A stretch of 19,397 bases of DNA, from positions 1 to 19,397 of the forward strand of contig DATDRQ010000385.1 of the NCBI GenBank assembly GCA_035291645.1, given 5' to 3'. Source of the DNA: DATDRQ01 sp035291645 (lineage in GTDB: Bacteria > Chloroflexota > Anaerolineae > Anaerolineales > UBA4823). The notes under the pieces were generated by a model, which saw only the letters and a program-made list of their open reading frames with translations, had not been told where the DNA came from and made no database searches. Shown here piece after piece: positions 1 to 6,742 of the stretch. The position numbers were made by a program, and so were the translations under genes. Within the stretch, counting starts at the first letter, position 1, and each line of letters begins with the position of its first letter.

Positions 1-329
1 ACGGCAATCCCGGATGGATCGATGATGAAGCCGGAACCGTATCCAGCCGTGTTATAGGAAACGGATGAATCCGGATTGACAAAAGTTCCTTGGGATTCGA
101 TCTGGATCACCGCATTTCTGGCGTCTTCCAGGTCTGAGATCGCTCCACTCTCCACAACCTCGGTAGCCTGAGGGGCGACGGTTACCTGAGGCTCCTCAGG
201 CGCCTGTGTGGCTGCCGGTTGGGTTTGTTCGATATCCGATCCTCCTCCTCCGCCAACCCCACAAGCCAGGCTGACGAGGATTACCAATGCAGCCAACCAG
301 AGAAAAGGCTTTGTCATTTTTTGGTCCAT
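1..329 (-). CDS. Trypsin-like (HtrA/S1C-type) serine protease lipoprotein, N-terminal part
   Basis: Partial: 109 codons read from an ATG at 329 and run off the left edge. The N-terminus has Lys-rich charges, a hydrophobic segment and a lipobox ending SLAC, so a diacylated, membrane-anchored exported protein is expected. A Gly run and a Gln/Pro/Thr-rich linker follow. From about residue 70 the sequence becomes a globular domain with 'ARNAVIQIES' and 'GYGSGFIIDPSG', which match the first strands of trypsin-like DegP/HtrA proteases (the GSGFII element normally precedes the catalytic His). The catalytic triad lies outside the window, so activity cannot be judged. A second in-frame ATG at 317 is possible, but GAGGAG is well placed for 329. 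A promoter candidate lies at 472-500. Family assignment is likely but rests on a short stretch. Confidence 0.72.
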   Translation of the reverse strand, partial: MDQKMTKPFLWLAALVILVSLACGVGGGGGSDIEQTQPAATQAPEEPQVTVAPQATEVVESGAISDLEDARNAVIQIESQGTFVNPDSSVSYNTAGYGSGFIIDPSGIA

Positions 330-471
330 CGTTGATCTCCTCTCATTATTGACAGATGATATATAAAGCGAACAAGAGCGGCAGGCTTCTTCGCCAAACT
401 GCTGCCCCTCGAAGACCCACCCAGGTAAATTCTTGGTCGTAAATTGAGAAAAGGAGTACGTAACTGAAGGC

Positions 472-500
472 AGTATAGCAATAATGGTCTTAAAAGGCAA
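472..500 (-). promoter_or_regulatory. Candidate sigma-A promoter for the lipoprotein protease
   Basis: On the minus strand, TTGCCT (500-495), a 17-bp spacer and TATACT (477-472) make a reasonable housekeeping promoter. Transcription would begin near 465 and leave a leader of about 135 nt before the ATG at 329. The rest of 330-617 holds no ORF, strong hairpin or terminator that I can see. The end of the anti-sigma gene at 618 therefore lacks a visible terminator. Confidence 0.4.
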
Positions 501-617
501 GTTCACGCAACTTACACTTCTGTTGTTGCCATCCGAATGTGGGGATCAATAGAATTCCTGGGCAGTAAGACAGACTCGCGCCGGGATGAAACGGCAGGAC
601 CGGGGATATTCAAGAAA

Positions 618-1337
618 TTACTTCGGTGGGTAAAGTAAGCGCAACCGGCGCCGCTGGTAAACCGCCAGCACCCCGGCGAGGATCGCGATCGCGGCCAGCG
701 AGACTTCTACAACACGCAAGTATGCCCCTTGATCAAATAACCGAGAACTGGTTGGTTCTTCTACCGTTACGGAGGCGCGCGCTTCGCCCTGGATGCTGGG
801 AATTTGCTTTGCCTGCTCCAAATCCTCTGAGCCCTCGCGGGGGGCTTCGGGAGCCATTTCCAGCATATCGCTGGGCGGCGGGCTCTCTGTCTCCGCTGCT
901 GCCGGCGCTTCCAAGGCTTGCATCTCTGAGAGTGCTTGCGTCGCTATGAGGGGCGCTTCCATAACAGCTGCGGGCGCTTCCAGCGCCTGTTCAGCGGTCC
1001 GGCTGACCATCTCGCCAGGACGGAAGACCAGGTAATCCCCTAACAATGTGAAGATGAGCAGGAACGAAGCCAGAGCGGTGACCAGGCGAAGGACGGGGAA
1101 CGAACGCGGCAGGGCTGTCCGGGCAGGCACCGTCCGTGGGGAGAGCGTATAATTGCGCGGGGCGCGCATTTTCGGGAGGCTGCGCAGGACCAGGCGGGTA
1201 CGGTTCAACTGTTCATGTGCTTCACGCAGGTCGGGATCTTTCTGCAGACGCGTTTCCAGACGAGCTCGATCACGATTATCTAATTGCCCGTCCAGATAGT
1301 TTGAGAGGATTTCCAGATCCCGGTCCGTTACACGCAT
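618..1337 (-). CDS. Membrane-spanning anti-sigma factor
   Basis: A 239-residue protein directly downstream of the ECF sigma gene (34-bp gap, AGGAAG ribosome site). Residues 8-55 form a helical 'LSNYLDGQLDNRDRARLE' segment typical of anti-sigma N-terminal domains, but the HxxxCxxC zinc ligands of ZAS domains are missing. A transmembrane helix at about 85-104 leads to an Ala/Glu/Pro-rich segment (about 105-207), and a second helix at about 208-227 ends in an Arg-rich tail. Both termini would be cytoplasmic, with the acidic low-complexity loop outside. By family logic it holds the upstream sigma factor at the membrane until an envelope signal releases it. The signal and any cleaving protease are unknown. 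The assignment rests on gene order plus the N-terminal pattern. Confidence 0.75.
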   Translation of the reverse strand: MRVTDRDLEILSNYLDGQLDNRDRARLETRLQKDPDLREAHEQLNRTRLVLRSLPKMRAPRNYTLSPRTVPARTALPRSFPVLRLVTALASFLLIFTLLGDYLVFRPGEMVSRTAEQALEAPAAVMEAPLIATQALSEMQALEAPAAAETESPPPSDMLEMAPEAPREGSEDLEQAKQIPSIQGEARASVTVEEPTSSRLFDQGAYLRVVEVSLAAIAILAGVLAVYQRRRLRLLYPPK

Positions 1338-1371
1338 CGCTTAACTTCTTCCTGCCTTATTCTCCGGTAAT

Positions 1372-1977
1372 TCATTGTGCTTCATGATCGAGACGATAAG
1401 CGGATGGTAAAAGTTCCCAGAAACCCTGCAGGCAGTCACGCAGCCGGACGCGCGCCCGCGCCAGTCGGCTTTTCACGGTACCGAGCGGTTTGCCGATCAC
1501 CTGGGCGACTTCGCCATAATCCAGGCCTTGCACGTCCACCAATGCAACGACGGTGCGGAATTCGGAGGGAAGCTCTTGCAGGCAGCGTTGGATCGCCAGG
1601 CCGAGCTCAGCCCGCGCCGCCTGGTCTTCAGGGAGTTCGCCTGGGTCGGCGATCCAGTGCGGTGATTCGATCTCGTCCCCGGCATCGTCCAGAGGTTCGA
1701 GCGGGACGGATGGCCTGCGTTTTCGCCGGCGCAACTCGTCGTAGCAAGTGTTGGTCACAATGCGCAACAACCAGGCCCGGAAAGAACCGCCTCGAAAAGA
1801 ACGCAAGTTCTGGTAAGCGGCAATGAACGCTTCTTGGGCAGCATCGTCCGCAGCCGGGCTATCGCCCAGGACGCGATATGCCTGGTTGTATACAATGTCC
1901 TGATAAGCGAGTACCAACCGGTTAAAAGAGTCCAGGTCTCCCTTACACGCCGATTGGATCAACCCGGCCTCATCCAT
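1372..1977 (-). CDS. ECF-type RNA polymerase sigma factor (sigma-70 family, RpoE-like)
   Basis: A 201-residue ECF sigma factor that directs RNA polymerase to a dedicated promoter set. Region 2 (about residues 10-85) contains 'DAAQEAFIAAYQNLRSF' and 'FRAWLLRIVTNTCYDELRRR'. Region 4 (about 135-190) contains 'LPSEFRTVVALVDVQGLDY' and the helix-turn-helix 'GKPLGTVKSRLARARVRL'. The frame stays open upstream to 2172, but the start at 1977 is preferred because sigma homology begins there. Its ATG also overlaps the stop of the upstream membrane-protein gene by 8 bases (1970-1977), implying translational coupling. The next gene encodes its probable anti-sigma factor. Its own target promoter motif could not be identified in this window. 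Confidence 0.93.
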   Translation of the reverse strand: MDEAGLIQSACKGDLDSFNRLVLAYQDIVYNQAYRVLGDSPAADDAAQEAFIAAYQNLRSFRGGSFRAWLLRIVTNTCYDELRRRKRRPSVPLEPLDDAGDEIESPHWIADPGELPEDQAARAELGLAIQRCLQELPSEFRTVVALVDVQGLDYGEVAQVIGKPLGTVKSRLARARVRLRDCLQGFWELLPSAYRLDHEAQ

Positions 1978-2374
1978 GCAGGCGTACCCTTCTCGAGAGA
2001 ACAAACCAAACAACAGTCCGCCAGGCGAGTAAGGCGATTGCGCTGACCCCTCCCAATACAACCACGAATACCGGCAGGATTGGGGAAGCGAGCAATGCAC
2101 CTCGCAGAAAAGCCGCCAGAGGTGCTGCCAAAACCATCGACCAAAACGGTCGCCAGAGTTGGCGCCAGTCAATGAGAAGCGCTCGATCGAAAACCCGCAG
2201 GTGAGGCGCGATCAAGATCCAGGCAACCAACAGGGGTACGAACGTGGTCAACATACGCTGGCCGGCAGTGCCTAAGGTTCCATGGCTGGAAAAACCATAG
2301 ATGGTTACGATTCCCAAGACCAGGGCATCCCCTATCAGAATCAGGTAATTTCGCGGGGAAGAGGAGCCTGACAT
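1970..2374 (-). CDS. DUF3054-like four-helix membrane protein
   Basis: A 134-residue, very hydrophobic protein with about four transmembrane helices (roughly residues 10-29, 42-58, 77-93 and 98-126). The pattern 'GDALVL...YGFSSHG' near the N-terminus, a central Trp-containing segment and 'LLAWRTVVW' near the C-terminus resemble the DUF3054 family, known as small integral membrane proteins of unknown function. It is the first gene of the sigma/anti-sigma operon, and its stop overlaps the sigma start by 8 bases. Co-translation with a sigma factor is suggestive of a membrane role in the same response, but this is inference. The ribosome site is weak (AGGAT). Confidence 0.72.
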   Translation of the reverse strand: MSGSSSPRNYLILIGDALVLGIVTIYGFSSHGTLGTAGQRMLTTFVPLLVAWILIAPHLRVFDRALLIDWRQLWRPFWSMVLAAPLAAFLRGALLASPILPVFVVVLGGVSAIALLAWRTVVWFVLSRRVRLHG

Positions 2375-2403
2375 ACGCTAATTATCCTATCGCAAAGCGG
2401 GAA
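2375..2403 (-). promoter_or_regulatory. Possible start-proximal region of the sigma operon promoter
   Basis: The minus strand upstream of the ATG at 2374 contains a GGATAAT element only a few bases before the start. It is preceded at a plausible distance by the weak -35-like TTGCTC just beyond this interval. If used, the mRNA would have almost no leader. No convincing ECF-type GGAAC/-10 pair was seen, so autoregulation by the operon's own sigma factor is not visible. Confidence 0.2.
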
Positions 2404-2439
2404 AAGGAGCAAGGGGGTTGATGACATTCTTTGTTACCA

Positions 2440-2468
2440 TTGCCCTCTCCTCTGAAGGCAGTTAAAAT
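2440..2468 (+). promoter_or_regulatory. Candidate promoter for the membrane protein/metallopeptidase pair
   Basis: TTGCCC (2440-2445), a 17-bp spacer and TAAAAT (2463-2468) precede the consensus ribosome site AAGGAGG (2474-2480) and the TTG start at 2486. The predicted leader is very short, beginning about at the Shine-Dalgarno sequence. Confidence 0.35.
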
Positions 2469-2485
2469 TCCTTAAGGAGGCTGAC

Positions 2486-2854
2486 TTGAACAACCCATCT
2501 AAGTTAGAACCGATCGTTCCGCGACCATTCTGGCAGAGATTTCTCATTGTTATGGGTGTGGATACCCTGATCGTCGCCCTCGGAGCTCTCTTGCTGAGAA
2601 GTTCTGGTCAAATTTCCAATCTTTACTTCTGGAGTAGCATTGTCCTCTTCGCCATCGCCGTAATCCCGATTATTAGCGAAGTCGGGACAAGTGCAAAAGC
2701 TACCGGGAAAGCCATTAAAGACGGACAGAAAGTTGGTAACTTGCTCAAAGATAAACAGGGGGATTTTGACCGCGGCGCCCGCACGACCTATCTTTACGGA
2801 CTGTCAGGATTCTTTGCCCTACTCCTGTCTATTCTTACACTCCCCCTGGGTTAA
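2486..2854 (+). CDS. Small three-helix membrane protein, unknown function
   Basis: 122 residues, family not recognised. The start is TTG, chosen because a perfect AAGGAGG sits 5 bases upstream (2474-2480). There are hydrophobic helices at about residues 18-38, 47-65 and 102-121. Between the second and third helix is a hydrophilic Lys/Asp/Gly-rich loop (about 66-101) that is probably cytoplasmic. Eight bases separate its stop from the metallopeptidase-like gene, so the two are almost certainly co-transcribed. It could be an accessory or partner of that membrane-anchored protein, but nothing in its sequence shows a catalytic function. Confidence 0.8.
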   Translation: MNNPSKLEPIVPRPFWQRFLIVMGVDTLIVALGALLLRSSGQISNLYFWSSIVLFAIAVIPIISEVGTSAKATGKAIKDGQKVGNLLKDKQGDFDRGARTTYLYGLSGFFALLLSILTLPLG

Positions 2855-2862
2855 TAAGGATT

Positions 2863-4347
2863 ATGGAAAATTCAAATCGAAGACTTTTGCTCATTATTGG
2901 TGGAATTTCGCTATTCGTTTGCGCCTGTATCGCCATCGCCGCATTGGTTGGTTCGGGTCTGTTCTTCTGGACCGTGGCCTCCCCATCTACCTCCGTGGAG
3001 GATCCCGTGGGCACGTCTCTTCCAGAAATCCAGCCCAGCCCAGCTCTGGAAGTAGAGGAAACCTCTCCATCATCATCCTCGCCATCTCAGACTCCGCAGC
3101 AGAACGCAACTCTGTCCCCAACCGAGGCCGGACCGGGGACCGGCTCCAACCTTCCCGGTGAGATCACCCGGCAGATGGATGAGATTCAGAAACAGGTGAT
3201 CGATTTGCGCGGATTAAGATCAAACGGCTCCGTCGAACGAGCCTTGTTGACGCCTGAACAGCTGCGCGATCACGTGATGAATAATTTTCTGGCGGATTAC
3301 ACATCAGATGAAGCCCGGGATGACGTAATCTTCTATTCCCAGCTGGGTTTACTAGAACCGGACTTCGATCTACAGGAGTTCTTCCTTGAACTGTACAGCG
3401 AACAAGTCGCCGGATTTTACGATGATGAGACAAAAGAGATGTACGTCGTCAGAGGCGAAGGATTCGAAGGACCGGAAAGGCTCACCTATGCTCACGAATA
3501 CACGCACGCCTTACAAGACCAGAATTATGATTTCGAAGATGGGCTGAACTTCAACGACGAGGCGTGTGACGAAAATACAGAACGCTGTGCTGCTCTCCAG
3601 GCCTTGATCGAGGGAGATGCTTCGGCAACCGAGTTCGAATGGTTTGTCGAACATGGTACCCAAGAGGAATTACTACAGATCCAGGAGTTTTTCGAAAATT
3701 TCGAGAGCCCTATTTTCGACAGCGCCCCATCCTTTATGCGGGAGGACTTCATTTTTCCTTACAACTATGGACAGTCCTTCGTCGAAAACCTGCGCTCTAG
3801 AGGAGATTGGGAGGCAGTAGATCGGGTTTATCAGGCACCCCCGGTGTCGACAGAGCAAATCCTCCATCCAGAACGCTATCCGGAGGATGAACCTGTGCCG
3901 GTTACTATCCCTGACCTGGCGCCTATCTTTGGGGAAGGCTGGCGAGAAGTCGATCGTGATACGCTGGGGGAATGGTATACCTTTTTACTCCTGGCCCACG
4001 GGCTGCAGGAAAACACCCGGGTGGAAGCTTCAACTGCTCAATCGGCTGCTGAAGGATGGGAAGGAGACGCCTACGTGGTCTATCACAATGATGAAACCGG
4101 CCAGAGCGCCCTCGTCCTGGATACGCTCTGGGAAAGTGAAAATGACGCGGGTGAGTTCGGGGACGCCTTCAGAGAATACGCCGGGAACCGGTTTGGAGAG
4201 AGCAGCCTCGATGATGTGAATTTAACCGCCTGGGAAAATTCGGAGGCTGCTACTGAATTCCGCGTCGATGGGCAGCGAACAGTTTGGGTGCTGGCGCCAA
4301 ATGCCGACTTATTGCAGGCAATTTCGACAGCTCTCCAGGGACAATAA
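2863..4347 (+). CDS. Membrane-anchored HExxH zinc metallopeptidase-like protein
   Basis: 494 residues. A single N-terminal hydrophobic helix (about 8-37) acts as signal-anchor, followed by a Ser/Thr/Pro-rich linker (about 38-98). The extracytoplasmic domain then contains 'YAHEYTHALQDQ' with HExxH at 211-215. A downstream 'ALIEGDA' puts Glu250 where gluzincins usually carry the third zinc ligand. This motif spacing is shared by uncharacterised bacterial and archaeal surface proteins. The remainder is acidic, with many Glu and Asp. Cys235 and Cys242 could form a disulfide between the two motifs. Peptidase activity is inferred from the motif only, and the substrate is unknown. It is the second gene after the three-helix membrane protein and is closed by the palindromic terminator at 4386-4415. 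Confidence 0.82.
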   Translation: MENSNRRLLLIIGGISLFVCACIAIAALVGSGLFFWTVASPSTSVEDPVGTSLPEIQPSPALEVEETSPSSSSPSQTPQQNATLSPTEAGPGTGSNLPGEITRQMDEIQKQVIDLRGLRSNGSVERALLTPEQLRDHVMNNFLADYTSDEARDDVIFYSQLGLLEPDFDLQEFFLELYSEQVAGFYDDETKEMYVVRGEGFEGPERLTYAHEYTHALQDQNYDFEDGLNFNDEACDENTERCAALQALIEGDASATEFEWFVEHGTQEELLQIQEFFENFESPIFDSAPSFMREDFIFPYNYGQSFVENLRSRGDWEAVDRVYQAPPVSTEQILHPERYPEDEPVPVTIPDLAPIFGEGWREVDRDTLGEWYTFLLLAHGLQENTRVEASTAQSAAEGWEGDAYVVYHNDETGQSALVLDTLWESENDAGEFGDAFREYAGNRFGESSLDDVNLTAWENSEAATEFRVDGQRTVWVLAPNADLLQAISTALQGQ

Positions 4348-4385
4348 GCTTATATCGATTACCGGGCAATAAAATGCTCGAAGTT

Positions 4386-4415
4386 AGAAAGGCCGGGCGC
4401 GCGCCCGGCCTTTCT
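4386..4415. terminator. Bidirectional intrinsic terminator between convergent genes
   Basis: A perfect 30-base palindrome (two 15-base arms, no unpaired centre) has a very GC-rich core flanked by A-rich and T-rich ends. On the plus strand it is followed by a T-rich run (4411-4420). On the minus strand its 5' A-run supplies the T-tract. It starts 38 bases after the metallopeptidase stop and abuts the TPR gene stop (4416-4418). It can therefore end both converging transcripts. Confidence 0.9.
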
Positions 4416-6725
4416 TTATTGTGTATCCAACTGGCGGGAGAGCTCCAGATAACGTTCTTTATTCTTCGGATCAAGCACCAACAGATTTTCAAGAACCTTG
4501 CGTGCTTCTTGCTGCTCCCCAGCCTTCAGATGAGAATCCAGCAAGCTGGTATACACCTCCGCAGCCCTGGCACGCCGTCCGTTCCTTTGATAAGCCTCCG
4601 CCAGGTGTTTGCGTAAGAACAACTGATCCGGGTACTCGATAGAAAGCGATTCGAGCGCCTCGACGACTCGCTCGAGCCCGGTGGTATTCTCCAGGACTCT
4701 GACGAAGTCTGTGAGCTCTCTCTCTGCCTCAACTCGTTTTCCCAGGCGGATATTCAGCTCGACCAAGGCTTCGCGGGCATGCTGATCCTCAGGCTGCAGC
4801 CGGCGGATCTGATCGAAGTGATGCAGCGCTTCCCGCCAATCCAGACTTTGCATGTCTATATCAGCCATTTGATAGAGGATGTGGATCAGGAGGCTTTGCT
4901 CGCAGCGGGATCGCTGGGCCAGGTCTAGAGCTTGCTGGTAAGTCTGCCTGGCTCGGGCCAGGTCTGCCAGGTTGTAATACACCTCCGCCATTTCGAGATA
5001 TCCTTGAATGGCTTCCTCTACATGGCCTCGCTCGGTAAGAAGGTGAACCAATTGGTTCCGGGCAACCAGATCCATCGGGGCAACCCGTGTGACCCGGCGT
5101 AACATCTGAATGGCTCTCTTGAGATCACCGCGGGCATTGTAGGTTTGAGCCACTACAGCAAACTTATCGGTGGCTTCCCTGAGGTGGTTCTGTTGCATCA
5201 GCAGCTCGCCAATCTGTACGTGTAGAGGAAGATAGGCAGGAGCGTGCTGCAGGGCAGAAAAAGCTTCCTCCATTGCCGAGCGGTATAAGCCAGCCCGGGC
5301 CAGGCGGTTGATGGCGTTGATCGACTCGATTACCTGGCTGGCGCGCGAATCGCTCACGATTTCACCCAATGGCATGGGCGGTGCATCCCCATCCACCGGC
5401 AGTTCCTTCCTGGCTTTAATAACCCTCTCTCGCCAATCAACCTGGTATAAAAGATCGTGGACTGTGTCGCAGACTTTCTCCTTGTGAGCGCGATCGATCC
5501 GCTTCGACTCTGCCTCAATCACTGGTTCGTACAGCTGGGTCAGCTCGTCAGCTTCCTCTGGTTCGACAATGAGAGAATCTGCGAGCTTAAGCGCTTCAAG
5601 ATACTCCAGAGCGGCTTCATCCAGGCGTTCCATCTTTCTGAACGCCTGGGCAAGCAGTAAGCGTGCACCAAGGGCAAAATCGGCATGTTTAACGGCGTGT
5701 TGTAGATTGCGCAGACCGGTCTCGAGCCGGCCTTCTTCCATCCGGATCAGTCCCAAGTCAAAGAAAGCTGCTGCGTGTTCCAGTCCCGCTTCGATGGCCT
5801 TTTCCAGCTCTTCTGCTGCCGGTCCTTCCTGATTGTTGGTCTGTAGATCGACCGCCAGGTTTAGGTGTTGCCAGATCTTGGTTGGATCTGAGCGCTTCTC
5901 GCGGGAGATACCCGGGAAACCCACCATGATCGCCTGCAAGTCTCGTCTTGAACCAGGAAGTGTAACCGGCTGATCGAAAACGAGCTCCGCCAGGGTTGCC
6001 AGGGCTTTCTGGCGCGCCTCCGAAATAGGGTCTAAATGGGTATTTTCGCCGGATTGCTTCTCAGTTGCTGGGCTGTTCACCGGCACTTTCAAAGGAGAAT
6101 ATCCCCTGCTGGTACGGATTGGTTTCGGCAACGGCTTAGATTCCTGGAGACTCGTTAGAGCGCGCTGCGCTTCCCCACTTTCTGGGAGAATTTGAAGCGC
6201 ATGGGATACTGCCTGGACCGCCTTGTCTGCTTGCCCTTGTGACTGCAGCAGGCTGGCGATGGCAATATATTCCTGTACAGCCTGTGGTTTCAAACCCTGG
6301 CGCTCGTACAACATTGCCAATCGAGCGTGGGCAGTCAGGTTCTCGGCGTCCACCCGGGTGACGCGGGTTAGATTTTCAATGGCCTTTTCGGCTTCCCCGC
6401 GTCTTGAGTATAGCGCTTCTGCCTGCAGACTGGCTTTGGTTACGTAATCCAGCTTTCCCAGAATCTCACTGATCTGGGCAATCTTCTCAAACGGGAGCGG
6501 GTCTTCTGGGGAGATGGTCGCGGCTCGTGAATAGCAAACCAGGGCTTCATCGTAGCGCGAGAGTTCAAATAGAGCCAGGCCCAGGCTGGTTAGGGCCAAA
6601 GGATTGTGCGGGGATTCCTCCATGGCCTGCTGGTAATGGCTGGCTGCCTGCTCCCAGCTCCCATCCCAGGCTGCGGAGTGTCCATTCTGCATCGATTGCT
6701 GAAAGATTTCTGGCTGTCCGCTCAT
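4416..6725 (-). CDS. Large tetratricopeptide-repeat protein
   Basis: 769 residues from the ATG at 6725, which has GGAGGG just upstream. The frame continues upstream into polA, but homology-like sequence begins here. TPR-type helix pairs are dense in three blocks: about residues 17-195 (for example 'ALTSLGLALFELSRYDEAL'), about 290-395 and about 490-769. They are separated by a low-complexity Pro/Lys/Ser linker (about 195-245) and a charged central section. There is no signal peptide, membrane helix or catalytic domain, so it is a cytoplasmic scaffold, presumably for protein-protein interaction. It lies 17 bases after the polA stop, so the two are one operon. A role with DNA polymerase I is possible but unsupported by the sequence alone. 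Confidence 0.88.
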   Translation of the reverse strand: MSGQPEIFQQSMQNGHSAAWDGSWEQAASHYQQAMEESPHNPLALTSLGLALFELSRYDEALVCYSRAATISPEDPLPFEKIAQISEILGKLDYVTKASLQAEALYSRRGEAEKAIENLTRVTRVDAENLTAHARLAMLYERQGLKPQAVQEYIAIASLLQSQGQADKAVQAVSHALQILPESGEAQRALTSLQESKPLPKPIRTSRGYSPLKVPVNSPATEKQSGENTHLDPISEARQKALATLAELVFDQPVTLPGSRRDLQAIMVGFPGISREKRSDPTKIWQHLNLAVDLQTNNQEGPAAEELEKAIEAGLEHAAAFFDLGLIRMEEGRLETGLRNLQHAVKHADFALGARLLLAQAFRKMERLDEAALEYLEALKLADSLIVEPEEADELTQLYEPVIEAESKRIDRAHKEKVCDTVHDLLYQVDWRERVIKARKELPVDGDAPPMPLGEIVSDSRASQVIESINAINRLARAGLYRSAMEEAFSALQHAPAYLPLHVQIGELLMQQNHLREATDKFAVVAQTYNARGDLKRAIQMLRRVTRVAPMDLVARNQLVHLLTERGHVEEAIQGYLEMAEVYYNLADLARARQTYQQALDLAQRSRCEQSLLIHILYQMADIDMQSLDWREALHHFDQIRRLQPEDQHAREALVELNIRLGKRVEAERELTDFVRVLENTTGLERVVEALESLSIEYPDQLFLRKHLAEAYQRNGRRARAAEVYTSLLDSHLKAGEQQEARKVLENLLVLDPKNKERYLELSRQLDTQ

Positions 6726-6742
6726 GAGCCCTCCGCCGACAC

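Noticed and set aside
1978..2172. Longer N-terminus of the sigma factor
   Set aside because: It is antisense-free but overlaps the DUF3054-like gene in another frame and shows no sigma homology. The ATG at 1977 begins the family sequence.
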